Shown here one piece after another: positions 36,760 to 48,514 of a stretch of 64,000 nt of DNA; position 1 is the first letter of the stretch, and every line of letters starts with the position of its first letter. The stretch is from Punctularia strigosozonata HHB-11173 SS5 (lineage: Eukaryota; Basidiomycota; Agaricomycetes; Corticiales; Punctulariaceae), in NCBI RefSeq assembly GCF_000264995.1, contig NW_006767437.1, positions 1,643,736 to 1,707,735 on the forward strand. The letters are read 5' to 3'. The position numbers were made by a program, and so were the translations under genes. The notes below the pieces were generated by a model, which was not told the DNA's origin, ran no database searches, and saw nothing but the letters and a program-made list of their open reading frames with translations.

Positions 36760-38134
36760 ATGTTGTTAGTATACGCAGAGGATCAACTTGCATTACCATG
36801 GACTGACTTGATCAGCAGGACCTCATTTCGTACCGACGCTGCATCCACATACGTCGGTATAGACGACTCTGACCTGTATACGCACCGTTCTGGTCAGTCG
36901 ACTACCCCTAGTTGACATGTTTTCTGATTATTGATGCTCTCTTCAGCGACATGGCCTTTGCGTCGAGCTTTGCCCCAACCACTTCCATGTCTACATCCTC
37001 ACGTATCTTACCAGTATGAACCCGCCACGACTGGGCTAGCGACGTACGACAGTCCTGCTAAGGGGGTCATGGTCTCGGTCTTTCCCCCGCAGACAGATCA
37101 CGGACGTGTATCCTCGCTGCCACCGATGTCGGCGGAGGCCTGCAGGTTGGCGGCGAGGATTCCTTCCGCGAGCGCTCCCGCGGCGCTCTGGACAGGTGCG
37201 TCGGCATAATCTTTCCGCCGTCTTTTCCCTAAATCCAACGTGTAGATCCGGGCATTGGGTTGACGCATGCATACGTAGAGCATCCAAGAAACAGTGCTTC
37301 TGGCGGGCCCGAGCATCCACCTCATGAATATCTCCCGAGAACGTTTGGGGTACGTGATTATCGTGGACCTCCGGTCATTTATTAGAGATGCAACCGCGCT
37401 TGACCATATTTAGACGCAGAGTAACACGGCGTCACTTACGCCGACGCAAGCTGAGACCTCTAGCTTAAACTCGTGCGCCGCCGCTTCTACGGACTCCGCG
37501 CAGGCTTATTCTGGGACCCTCGAAACAAGAGTCGGTGCTGCGCCATGCTCGTCTACGGACACCGAGCGACGTTGGAAGCATGTGCAGCCTGGGTTCTCCA
37601 GCAGTGCTGCATCATATCAAAATTCCGCCGAATATAAACCTGTCACTGCGCAGGTAGCTGAGTTCTCTGCCAGACCTGCACCGCGGGAGAAGAGGAGCAA
37701 GGGAAGATCTGCCCGACATTGTTGCCCCGTGAAAGATTGCGAAAAGTCCTTTACGACTAGAGTTAACCTAGAAGGTGAGTATTGCATGACAGAACTATCA
37801 TGCGTCACTTCTGCTTCTTAATCTCATGTCCCCCGCCGCAGGTCATCTGCGCTCGCACACTGGGGAAAAGCCTTTCACCTGCGCTAAAGGATGCGGCCGG
37901 CGCTTCGCACGGCGCTCAGACTGCGTTCGCCATCTAGCTACACACGGTCTCGGGCACGCGCATGTCTGCCCCGTCTGCAACAGACACTACACCAGACGCG
38001 ACGCGGCCCTTAAGCATCTTGCAGGTCGGTAGCTGCCGTGCTAAGACGTATAATTCCTTTATTGACGCCGCTCGGACTGATGCTTCTCGACGTATACAGG
38101 CACTATTTGCGGAACGTTAACAAACGACCTTTGA
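36760..38134 (+). CDS. C2H2 zinc-finger protein, paralogue G (three fingers, last one H-X5-C)
   Basis: Probable transcription factor, about 339 aa. Exons: 36760-36892, 36947-37199, 37289-37349, 37420-37774, 37842-38024, 38100-38134. The junction after exon 2 is the least certain: a GTCGGC donor at 37200 keeps the frame of the next exon ([20 protein letters not shown]), whereas the nearby GTGCGT would not. The body is Thr/Ser/Ala/Pro-rich. The pre-finger motif is weak ([17 protein letters not shown]). Finger 1 is CPVKDC with helix TTRVNLEG; the family intron falls before H269. Finger 2 is CAKGC (C-X3-C) with contacts R, S, D, R. Finger 3 is CPVC-X12-H326, then an intron, then C332. The protein ends ten residues later. 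It lies 4 kb upstream of the ATM1 gene's start and is convergent with TMA46. Confidence 0.75.
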
Positions 38135-38703
38135 CACGGTATGGCATCGGGGGATCGGCCTCCCGACGTTGCCGCGGCCCGACCTAATGTCTTGCCTTCG
38201 ACGGCTTCCTTCTTGCTCTCGGGTACGCGTGGACCGGAACGGCCCTTCATGGCGATGCTTCGTGCGAGCCTCGACCGTCCTCTCTGTAACTTCTATTCTC
38301 AGTTCGAAATCATGAGGGCATCATAGGTTCTATATGAAGTGCTCGTGTGCATGTTCGCGGAGGTCACGGCGATGCCGAGCGGTCGCCGAGCAAGTACGAG
38401 GTGAGCATTCTAGGGACTCGCCGCAGCACAAAGATGGATGAGATAGTAAAGATGCATACCCAAGCCAGATGCCCGTTGGGCATTATGAAGACGTTGCAGG
38501 GTCGTCGCGGTATCTTCACCAGCCTGTTCGATAGCGCCAAGGCCGAGCCAGACAACCCGTGAGACGAAGGTGATTCAAGTCTGTCCGGAAAACCCGCCGG
38601 ATTGAACGAGATGCGAGTGGTATGAAAGACTGGTGGTATGGTTACAGACAAGTGTTCATGGTGCAGCTGCGAGCATCGACCTCCATCAGACGAACACATC
38701 ACG
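38135..38703. other. Convergent intergenic region between G and TMA46
   Basis: About 570 bases with no supported gene. It presumably holds the two 3' ends. Confidence 0.5.
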
Positions 38704-40184
38704 CTAGCCATCTCCACCACCAAGCGCCAGCTGTCTGATCCGCTCTTCCTCCCGCGCAATATCCTCCTCCTCCTTCTCGCGCCTGAACTTCTCGAGGTCC
38801 CACTCTTCTTCGGACTCCTCGTCGTCCGATTCCGCGAACCACTCGGGATTGTATTGGAACTGCGATTGTGGCCGGCGTGAGTGATGCAAACTCGGAAACA
38901 GAACGCAGGGTGTGCATATGGAGTGACACGCACGAGATCTCGTCCACTCAGGCCCGAGCTCTTGCCCGCCGCAGCTTGCGTGTCCTTTGCCTTGCGGATC
39001 GCCTCTTCCTCCGCGGCCTTCTTGTCCATCCGTGTTTGCTTCCATTTCGCGAACGTTTCTGGCGTGACCGGAGTAAGGTTTGACCCTAGCTTGTGTCGCT
39101 GTGACGGAGCACACATAATAAGCGGCGAGTTCCCAGCGCGCATGCAGCGTAATGAAAGATGGCGTGCTCGTACCTCGACCTCGAGGAATTCTTCCAAGCT
39201 TATGGTGTTCGCCTTCGCAGCCTCGTCCATTGCCTTCTTCTGTGACTTGAGCACGAAACCAGGCGGAAGGGCGTGTCGATATTTGCAGTTTTCGCCGCCA
39301 TTTGGGCATTCCCAAAACCAGCCGAATCTTCATGGGAAAGGTTAACAAGCCGTTGCATAGCACATGCACGTGCAAGAGATAAAGCGATAGAGCAATAATA
39401 GGACGGTTGAGTAAAGATATCAAAGGCTCACTTCTGTGACTCTATGGCCTCGATGAAGAATTTGCAGACAATCTGTGGAGAGTATAATCAGGTCGAATCT
39501 CACTCAGGGCAGGGGACCGGACGTACATCTGTTGTTGTCCGAGGATTTCCGTGTTTCGAAGTAATAACACTTCGTAACTTCGTCTCGTCCCATTTATCCA
39601 TAGTGTCTTCGGCCGAGATCATTCAGCCGAGTGGTAAGCGACAGCAACGCAGTTCCTCACCGTTCGCCTTGTCGTCTCGCACGTCCGCATAGAGATTCTT
39701 CTTCTCAACCTTCCGTTCGATATCCATATTGTGACTGAACTTGCACTTGTTGCCCTTCTCGCAATTCCCCGCCTTGTAGAACACGCACAGCACCGTCTTC
39801 GGGTCGACCCCGAAAGGCACCTTCTGCGTTTGCACGGGCTTGAGCAGAGCGGCCTCCTCTTTCCTCCGTTTCTCCTCCTCGAGCTTCTGCTTGGCGCGTA
39901 GGTCCTTCTCCTTCTCCTTCTCGAGCGCCGCACGGGATTTGCCTGCTACTGCTTGCTGCGCCTGAATCTGTGCAACTTGCTTTTGTACCTTAGTAGAGCG
40001 GTTTTTCTGCCGGATTGCTGTGAGCGTTGATCCATCGTAGAGAGCTATAAAGATCTAACGTTCTTCATGCCGAAGGTCTACAAATGCCCGGTGAGCCCGT
40101 GTATGGTCAGGGTGATGTACAACACACCTTATCCTCCTTCGGCTTCGAGGAGGATCCTCCCTTATCCTGCTTCTTTGGCGGCAT
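38704..40184 (-). CDS. TMA46: TMA46/DFRP1 (ZC3H15-type) CCCH zinc-finger protein
   Basis: Cytosolic ribosome-associated partner of a DRG-family GTPase (Rbg1 in yeast); the pair supports translation. Minus-strand exons: 40128-40184, 40060-40077, 39661-40006, 39527-39606, 39432-39472, 39174-39327, 38934-39098, 38704-38859, giving 338 aa, usual for the family. It starts [10 protein letters not shown], then a basic coiled-coil ([20 protein letters not shown]). CCCH finger 1 is [19 protein letters not shown]. The diagnostic [14 protein letters not shown] segment follows, then the second CCCH unit ([15 protein letters not shown]). The C-terminal acidic DFRP region ([20 protein letters not shown]) binds the GTPase in characterised homologues. 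Exon 2 is only 18 nt and encodes TFGMKN. It is divergent from the DUF2415 gene across 313 bases. Confidence 0.95.
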
Positions 40185-40497
40185 GGATAGTTAGCTATTA
40201 CACGTATCCAAGATCAAGCAGCAGGACCCGGAAGCAAGCGAAGGACAGGGAGGGGGGAGGATAGCCTGAGGTCAATAGAATGAAGTAACGAGCCGTAACA
40301 AGTCACATAACACCCCTTGCTGAGCATTACATAGCCACTGGGCCATCCCTTGCTTACCGCCTTCCTCGACGACCATGGCACGCGAAGGACCAGCGTTGTT
40401 ATCGGCAACACCAAGACACTCTATCAAGGCCAACGTGTCCATAGCGCATATGTGAGGAACTGCCGCAGCGTCCGTAACTTGTCGCCGTGCTGAGCGG
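40185..40497. promoter_or_regulatory. Short shared promoter region of TMA46 and the DUF2415 gene
   Basis: The two genes are transcribed away from each other from start codons 313 bases apart, so their core promoters must lie here. No TATA box is obvious, as is common for housekeeping genes. Confidence 0.5.
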
Positions 40498-42523
40498 ATG
40501 CACAGTCAATTGCGGGAGTTGATAGTCTGCCCGCGAGAACCATCTATCGTGAACTACATCCAGGATAGGTCTATCATTGAGCTTGATGTGTCTGGTGTCC
40601 ATGTAGGTAGCCATGTTATGAGCCATATCTCAGCCGTGACTCATTATGCGCAGAGGAAGTTGCGCCTTGCGGATTGTAACTTCTCGCCTTGCAATCTCAC
40701 TGCTCTACCTCTACCCGACACCGATACCATTCTCTATGCCGCGGGCGGACAAGAGGCTGAGATACATCTATCGTTGCACTCGCGCTCCAAGCAGATTTGG
40801 CGCCACGAGCGCATTCTTCCTGGCTCGATCAACAACTCCGTACTCCTATCCATCGGGCACGAAGGCAATCCTGATCCCCGGATAGTAGTGTCGAATAATG
40901 ACCACTGCGTGCGCTTCTACGATATTGCGGCGCGCCGTAGAGGGCAGGAGGTAGAGCGTCTCTTCGAGTGCGGCACACTCAAGCTAGACGTGCCGCTCAA
41001 TCACTGTGTGTACCCCCTCGGCCGCCCTTGCGATCGTACTCTGATGGCTTTGTAGCTTCTGTGTCCCCTGACGGGCGCGCGTTGCTCACCGTTGGCGATT
41101 CCAACGAAGTCCACCTGCACCACGTTACTGGTTCCTCTCGCCTGTCCTTTCAACGCACTGCCAAGCTAATCCTACCCCTCCTCGCCTCTCCCCATCCTAA
41201 CTCTTATCAGTTTGCATCCCAATGTGCACCTGCGTCGTTTTCAACGGCCTTCTCTCGCAATGGCAGCAAGTTCGCGGTTGCCTGTCAGGACGGCATGGTG
41301 GTCGTATGGGACGTGCGGAGCACTAAACCGCTCAAGGTCTTCGAGACGAATAAGACACGAGGGCGGGCCGAGTCGTGCAGTGGTATTGAGCAAGAAGAGG
41401 AAGCGAGTGGTTGGCTTTTCGAGGATCCGTGGAGTTGGGCACGGGGCGGAGCGGGAGCGTCGGCGCGGGCGCCTGGTTGGGGAGTACGAAGTGTTAAATT
41501 CGGCGGGCCACCTGACGGCAAGGAGATAATGTTATTCACAGAAGTTCGTGCCTCATATTGTTATACCTTGATTCTCATTGACACGCGTTGCAGCATGTGA
41601 ACCTGATGCACGCGGTGGACGCGCAGACTTTCGAGACAGAAGAAACTATCCGTGTACCCACGCCTGGCCGGGCGCGGCCCCAGGCTCAGTCTCGTTCTCC
41701 ATCTCCCGCGCGTTCGCACTTGCGCACGTCGCGGCGATATAGCGCCGAAGACATCATGACGATGGGCCACGACCACGACGCGTACTACGAAACCGAGCAT
41801 GACACGGAAAACGACGACGAGCGGTTCGAAGGCGTTGTCGTCATCCCACCACTCGGCAGCCGCTCAGACGAGGCCTCCGTGCGACGTACGATCCGACGTC
41901 ACGGCTTCCGTACCCGCCCCGTGGTACGCAGCGCGTACAGCTCATATCTGATGCGCGCGCACGAAGAACGCGAGGAGGGAAGGGACGGGTGGTCGGACCC
42001 TGCTGACCATGCAGAGATGGAAGTCGATGAATTGGAATCTGATTGCGTCTCCTCGCGTGGATCGTCCCCTGTTCCCTTCTCGTCGGCGCCAGCCACGACG
42101 ACACCCGGATTGGGACTCTCGGGACTTTCCAGTACACGGCCCGGCGTTCAAAGGCAGGGTTCCTTCGGGCCCAGCCGCACCTCCTGGCGGCATTCTCTCT
42201 CTCACTCTCATACCCTCACTTCAATCCCGGGCTCGAGCACCTCCATCTTATCTCCTCGATCTCCCTCGCGCATGTATCGCGAATACTCGAGGCATGGACA
42301 TCTCAACAGCCTCTATGGTTACGAGAGTCGACGTGATTATCGTGGGTTGGCGTCATCTGCGGCAGAACCCGAGGCGGACGCTTGCGAGCCACGGTTGGAC
42401 TTGGCAGGCATATGTTTCGATCCCAGTGGGAAGTATGTGTACGCGGCATCGACGCAAGGGATTTCGGAGTGGGTGATACGAGGCGCAGAGAAGAGGTGGT
42501 GGAATGATGCAGCGTGGAGGTAG
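40498..42523 (+). CDS. DUF2415 WD-repeat protein
   Basis: Fungal WD40-type protein with the C-terminal DUF2415 domain; function not known to me. Exons: 40498-40602, 40654-41005, 41056-41543, 41594-42523, giving 624 aa. The first intron is 51 nt and free of stops, so retention would simply add 17 residues. Beta-propeller-like blades are visible (TILYAAGGQEAEIHL, ISNNDHCVRF-like VVSNNDHCVRFYD, SSVSPDGRALLTVGDSNEV, GSKFAVACQDGMVVVWDVRS). A disordered middle rich in Ser, Arg and acids follows, including YYETEHDTENDDERF and many SPSR motifs that look like phosphorylation targets. The propeller closes with LDLAGICFDPSGKYVYAAST and EWVIRGAEKRWW, the DUF2415 signature as I recall it. It is convergent with CWC2. 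Confidence 0.85.
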
Positions 42524-42853
42524 ATATCGTTATCGCTGGCTTGCCGCCCGGTATGCGCCATCCTTCATATTTTCCCTTTCTGCCATTGCTTTCTTGGACT
42601 ATGCTTTAGGTGGCCCTACGACTTTGGTTTTGCGTTTACTTTACAATTCTGTTTCTCGTTACGCTCTCTGGTTCATCTTGTATCCATACGCTACATTCCC
42701 AATGGCCTGAAATATCACTGCTAGACATGCGCGCGAGAAGGCTCTTCCGCACGGCCAGGTCCTAACAGGACACATATATACAAAGGCATGCATACTAATC
42801 CTCTTCGTCACTGCCAGGTCCTAACAGGACACACATATACAAAGGAATGCATA
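42524..42853. other. Convergent 3' region of the DUF2415 gene and CWC2
   Basis: About 330 bases between two stop codons. It contains most of a 59-bp tandem duplication, described separately, that copies the end of CWC2. Confidence 0.6.
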
Positions 42854-42871
42854 CTAATCCTCTTCGTCACT
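42754..42871. repeat. 59-bp tandem duplication spanning the CWC2 stop codon
   Basis: Two adjacent 59-bp copies (42754-42812 and 42813-42871) that differ at very few positions (CATATATA versus CACATATA, GGCATG versus GGAATG). The CWC2-proximal copy contains its last codons and stop. The distal copy is an untranslated duplicate of the same sequence. Confidence 0.9.
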
Positions 42872-44127
42872 GCCATAATCAGCCACTCCCAAGCCTCCCG
42901 TGAGCGGTTTGGCAGGTATACGTGTAGCAGCCTTGGCGGGTGGTGCCCCACGTTGCTCGCGTATTTGAGCGAAGTATTTCAGACCCTCTAGCGTATCAAT
43001 GCTGAGCAGACCACTCGGCTGCGGTGGAGGTGGGGGCGTCTCCTCTGTATCGTCATCGTCCTCCGAGGTCTGTTCCGGTGCATCTTCTATTTCGAGTCTC
43101 CGCCTCTTCGTCGCCCTCTCGTCACCGTCATCCGCACCATCCTCTATCTGCAAAGGTCCACTCGAGGGCGCGCCCTCCTCCAGTGCCCGTATGCTCTGCA
43201 TTGCCTCGACGATCCGCGGATCCATACGCTCCCGGATGGCCTTCTGGCCTTCCTCTTCGAGCCGCTTTCGCTCATCGATCTTAGACTGGGGGTTGGGATC
43301 CTCCGTTGCCCAGCGCACGTTCAATATCTCGTCGTTGTCGAGTGATTGGCAGGCCATTGCCTCCTTAGCGAACTGCGCATTGAACTCTGAGGCGTAGGTG
43401 ACGAATGCGACGCTGCGATATTGAAGGACACGAACTGCAATGCTCAATGTTCCAGTCCCCTATTCCATGATATGGAGACAAGGACGTACTGTGCGTAATT
43501 TCGCCCCATTCCTTAAAATGCCTGCGAACCATAGCCTCCGTCTCCGTTCCGGTGCCCACCTCCTTGATACGACCGATGTACAAAGTACGATTTAGCCGCT
43601 GAAAACTTCCGACACCGCCCATATCATCGCGGTAGTCAGCGAACTTGTCTCGCGCAAAGCAGTCCTTAGAGTTGTCGGGTAGAGCGGTGATAGAGGGATC
43701 AGGGAGCATGTGGAGGTATTCGCATTCCCAGCCATACGGGCAACAGCCGCGGGCAAAGAAGAGGCAGTAGTACTTCATGCCCGTCATATTTGCGCGGGTG
43801 AGGCCTGAGTCTCTTTTGATGTTACAGCGCGTTTGCGACTTCGTTTTGCTGCGCGGATTGATGAGTGGCGATTTGGCTTCGTCTAGCTAACGAGACGTAC
43901 TTGGAATAACTGTCTTCGCGATCTCCACCAGCCCATTTGTTATACCATATGTCTAATCAAGCTCATGAGCCACTACGTTGGTATATGGTACCGATGTTCG
44001 ACGCACTATACTCTTTCCCCGTTTGAGGTGCCTCCTTCTTCTCAACCTCTCCAGGTTTGACCTGCTTGCGAGCAGGCTTCAACTTTTTGGCGGACTTGCT
44101 AGTCGTAGCAACAGCAGTTTCCGACAT
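42854..44127 (-). CDS. CWC2: Pre-mRNA splicing factor CWC2 (RBM22-like)
   Basis: Spliceosomal RNA-binding protein of the Prp19/NTC-associated set. In yeast Cwc2 contacts U6 snRNA and the pre-mRNA near the catalytic centre. Minus-strand exons: 44007-44127, 43901-43952, 43490-43848, 42854-43434, giving 370 aa. After a lysine-rich N-terminus comes the diagnostic EYNIWYNKWAGGDREDSY. The CCCH/Torus region follows (TRCNIKRDSG, CLFFARGCCPYGWECEYLH), then an RRM with RNP2-like LYIGRI and RNP1-like RSVAFVTYAS. The C-terminus is acidic and Pro-rich and ends DYGSDEED. All junctions are canonical. The gene lies 216 bases from the stop of the LRRC40-like gene on the same strand. Confidence 0.96.
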
Positions 44128-44343
44128 GATTGAGCAAGTGCCAGGTGAGTCAGGGAGCAATAATGAGACCAACTGCTGGGGATGGCGCGGCAGTGGCTAC
44201 GGGCGCTTATTCATGCTGGGCGCTTGGGCGGCCGCCATACTCTCAGTGGTTTATGCATCAACATCGTCTGTTTGGTTTCGAGCATCCATCCGTAGATAAC
44301 AAGACCCTGAAGGGGGGGGGTCCTACGCTACGCCGTGGCATTG

Positions 44344-47175
44344 CTACTCAATCCTGCCGCGTAGCCAGCTCAGAAGACCCTTGGTTCCTTCTCTCTCCCA
44401 AACCCGACTCGGTGGAACTCGGAATCTAAGGAAGCACGGTGCGTTAGCTCTCGTTGTCTAGCATGGATACACATGAAAACTGACGTGTTGCCAGAAACCA
44501 GGAAGACGTCCAGTGAGAGCAGGCCCAGTTCAGGAGGCAGCTTGTCAACGGCGTTGTCCCTGACATCAAGTTCCTCCATCTTCCACTCGGGTACCAAACG
44601 GTTGCCCCGGAAGAGCTCCGAGAGACTCGCGAAGCCATCCAGGTTATCCAGGCGATTTTCACGTAAGTGCAGGCGTCGAAGACCCTTGCGGGAATCCGTC
44701 GCTAGAATGAGCGTCTTGAGTGCATCCGGAGTCAAGGCCGCTGACGTGATTGCGTTGCATGAGAGATCGAGGGTTTGGAGATTTGGGAAGAGGGTCGCGA
44801 GGAGCGGGAGAAGCGGTTCGGGCGCACGGGTCGCGCAACCGTCCTGGGTAACAGATACGGCATCGCTGAGCCTGCAACCTTCGAGGATGAGTTCCTCCAA
44901 CGCGAGCAAGGCCGGCTCGCCGGAGCTGAGCAGCGGGAGGTCGAACGTCTGGTCCATGCGCCTGTGGGCTAGCTCCAGGGTTCGCAACGTCTTGGAGAAC
45001 TCCTGTTTGTATATGAGAGCCAATGGGAGCGTGGCGGTCGGCAGTGCGAGTTCGGTAGGATTGACGGTCTGTCCCCGGGATGGTGCAAGGGAGAAGTTGC
45101 GGGCGTGACCGAGTCCATTGCGAGTGGGTGGCTGACACGGGGGGAGCTTTAGGGATTGTGTTCTCGGCTGATAGTATTGAGAGCTCGCGATAATAGTGTC
45201 CGGTGAGGACGGCCCAGTAGGGCTGGACCTTTCCGGTGAGGTTCCCGCACTCGCTGGTTTGTTGTTCTCTGCAGCCAGAGCTCGTACTCGTCGACGGGTA
45301 CCTGCTGCCAACAAACCCTGCTCGGCCTCGATCTCCCAAGGCTCCTTCATCACCTCCGTCTTCTTGACTGGAGGTTTCGTCAGATTACTGGACGCCTGAG
45401 CACTGCCGCTGGCAGCGACGGCAGCTGCTCTCATCCTTCGCTGGGCACCGGCCGTGTTCAATCCTTGTTCCGCCTCGATTTCCCATTGCTCCTTCTGGGG
45501 TTGTGCTCTGGGCACCGCAGATTCGTCTGCGCCAATCTCGGACGGCTGTGGTGGAGATGCACCACGTTCCTTCTTCGCCTTAGCTCGCAGTTCCGCTTCG
45601 ATCTCCCAAGGCTCCTTGACGACTTTCTTTCCGACGCTTACTTGCAGCATTCCTGCTGGTACCTCGCCCGTGGTAAGCTGGAAGGTGATCTTGAGTGGTA
45701 CTTTCCCATCCAGAGCTGACCGTACAGCTCCCTCGGTAACCTTGGTTTCGCCAAGATCCAACCTGCGCAAGCTGGGGAAGGAAGGCTGGGCATTGGCAGA
45801 TGTGAACAAATCAGGAGGGAATGCATCATCGCTGATCTCTGCACGCTCCAAAAGTAGCTCCCGAAGGTCCCGTAGGGCGCCGAGGGCTCGTATGAGGGAG
45901 GCACCTTGCCAGCTTCCTCCTCCTAGCGGGTTGCCCGAAAGGTCGAACTTTGCAAGTGATCGCGGCACAGCGCCGCTCTCGTGATCAATCGAGTCTGTGG
46001 TGATCTGGTTGTGGGATGCATCAAGTGTCAGGAGTCGCGGGAGTGGTTGCTTTGCCCGCTCAACGACCGGTGCGAAGAGGCTCCCGCCGTCCCTGCTAGA
46101 ACGCAACTGCCCTGGAACTATATCCGATTTCGCAGAAAACGGTGCCGAAAAAGGAAGCGACGTGAGCGAGTTATGCGAGACGTTGAGAGTGACTAGATTC
46201 GGGAGCGCGAATAGATTTGCCGGTAGCGATGCTAGCTGGTTGTGTGACAGGTCGAGCGTCGTGAGCGCCATGAGGTCTGCAAAGCTATTCGGCAGCTTCG
46301 CCAGCTTGTTGAGGTGCAGCTGTATACACAGAAATGATGCTGATAGTTACGGATCACTCTGAGTCGTGATCGAAACGGACGGGAAAGAGCTTACGTCTAT
46401 GCTTTTCAGGGAGCCGAACATCACGATTTCGGGCTGGATCTCGAGGATCTCGTTGTTACCCGCCTTGATGACCTCCAGATCATGCGAGTCGTACCAAGAA
46501 GGCAAAGTTTCTCCTCCTCGTCTAGACCTAGAGCTATCTTCAGAAGGCGATGGAAGAGAAGGCTCGTTCGGAACCAGCTTCAGGGGCTCCGGGGTAACAC
46601 CAAGATGTATTTCGTAGAGGGCGGAAGGAATGCAGGGCAAGGAACGCGAAGAAATATTCAGTAAGCCTATCCGGAATCAGCATGTAGGTTTCGGTAGTAA
46701 GCAGGCTCAGACACTAACCAGAGCTCCTTGCTCGTTCGATGGTTTCTCGCACGGACCACCGACCAAGAGCATCCTCTTCCCCGGCCGGTCCCTTCGCGGG
46801 TGAATCGGGAACGGCGAAAAAGTCATCCCCTGAACCGCCTTTGCTGCTGGTCATCGCCTTCTTTGCTTCCGCACGTTTCAAGGCGATTTGCTCGCGAATG
46901 CTCAGCGCAGGCTTCGGCAGGGTTTCTGGGGTTTCTCGGGAAGCATCCATACTAGGTTTAGAGGGCGACTTCTTTAGGGAGGAGATGGATGGTTTTGACT
47001 TAATCGGCGTCGCAGGCAGCCTTTTCGGTGTAGCTGGAGATTTAGCGACGCCAGATGGTTTCAACGGTGAAGGTGCACGAAGATTAGAACGCGACTTGGA
47101 AGGCGTGAGCGTCCCCGACGTGCCAATCGGTTTGTTGGGAGTCCGTGAAGATGAAGGTTGGGGAATGCGAGACAT
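44344..47175 (-). CDS. Leucine-rich repeat protein, LRRC40-like
   Basis: Intracellular LRR protein resembling LRRC40; molecular role unknown. Minus-strand exons: 46719-47175, 46395-46666, 44485-46319, 44344-44425, giving 881 aa. The N-terminal 130 residues are basic and Ser/Pro/Lys-rich (SPLKPSGVAKSPATPKRLPA). The LRR region opens with ETIERARSSG and IPSALYEIHLGV, then has clear repeats (LTTLDLSHNQLASLPANLF, LVTLNVSHNSLTSLPF). A disordered insert in the middle holds three copies of a KEPWEIEAE motif. LRRs resume (LQTLDLSCNAIT, LRRLHLRENRLDNL) and the protein ends with the typical cap GLLSWLRGRIE. No signal peptide or membrane segment is seen. Confidence 0.9.
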
Positions 47176-47333
47176 TTCTAGGGGATTTCTTCTGCCGAGT
47201 AGAACAGACTGTTGCTAGCGATGATATCGATGACCAGCCTAAGTATGCCCGATGCGCAGGGAAACACGGTGAACCACTGCCTGAACAACGAGCGCGGGGG
47301 TTGCCTTTAAGTCACGTGACTACTGCTCGAACA

Positions 47334-47353
47334 GGTAGGTAGGTAGGTAGGTA
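47334..47353. repeat. (GGTA)n microsatellite
   Basis: Five near-perfect copies of the tetranucleotide AGGT, upstream of the LRRC40-like gene. Confidence 0.85.
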
Positions 47354-47802
47354 TATTTCCGGCGCGGTCCCAATAGCGGAACAACCGGTTGCCGCACCGC
47401 ACGTCAATACGCACGGCTTGGCGCACACAGTGCATCCACGGCCCCCGTGAGCTGCTATACAGCCGACACGCCGCTTCAGCACTGGTGCAGGTAAACTAGG
47501 TACATGTATGTGCTACTATGTGCAATACATTACCTAGCGGCGGCCCACTTCAGCCGTCGTCGCGTGTCAATACAGGGGCTTCCGATAGTGCAATAAAAAC
47601 CCACCCACCCCTCAGCAAAAAACCCTTGTAGGGAAAAACAAAATGGGGGTGGGGGGAAAAGCATCACACGAAACGGCCCCGCACGACGTACAGCGAACGG
47701 CACACCCGGGCATAACAACACGTAACGTTCGGGAACAGTCGTGGGGATAGGACGAATGACGCAAGCAGGAGCAAGGGGGAGCGAACCGCGCCAGAAACTA
47801 GC

Positions 47803-47959
47803 GATAGCAACACCGAAGGAGCGTCATCCGGACCGAGTCCGAGGCATCCATCCATAGCACAGGTGTTAGAACACCAAAAACGTAACATAAAACGTCGCCC
47901 GACGGTCACGTTAGGAACATCGTTGTCGGTGAGATCAGCCATAACGCTCTCGTCAGGCC
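47803..47959. repeat. Dispersed repeat, copy 1 (about 157 bp)
   Basis: Begins GATAGCAACACCGAAGGAGC and runs to CTCTCGTCAGGC. It is closely similar along its whole length to 48916-49070, in the same orientation, with small indels. A shorter third copy lies at 49104-49153. The copies flank a 1 kb core, which could mean a degenerate non-autonomous element or a locally amplified satellite. Confidence 0.8.
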
Positions 47960-48514
47960 TGGAGGGGAAGAGGCGGATCCCGCGAAGGAGCTGGGATCAT
48001 GTCAAAAAGGCGGCCAGGAGGGGTAGACGTTTCTTCCAGGCGAGTTTGTGTAGGCTGTGCTTGGCGAAGACATCACCATGGGAGGACGAAATGGGGGCGC
48101 GTGATATCGGGCGAGCGGCGATCCGACGTTGGTAAGAAGTCGAAGGGTGCGTGGTTTCGATGCGGACCGTTATCATATATCCGGAACGAGAGCGATCCGC
48201 CCCGTGTACGGAGGTCGTCTGGGCTTGCGGCTGCAGGTGGGCTAGGGCGAGGTGGGTGTGGCGAAATCCTCGGGGTGGTCGTGGAGGGCGGCGGACCGTG
48301 TAACGGTCGAGGAATAGGACCCTGCAGGATAGTTTGGGTGGTGGTACGGGGACGGGAGCTACGGACGGGTTTGCACGTCCAGAGGACCATGGCGTGTCGA
48401 CTGACGATGGAGTGTAATCGTTCAAATGAAGCTGACACGCAGGGGAGGGGGAGGGGCGGACATCGCATGCAACTTGCGGAGAGGGCATCGCAGAAACGTC
48501 ACCTGGAACGAGTC

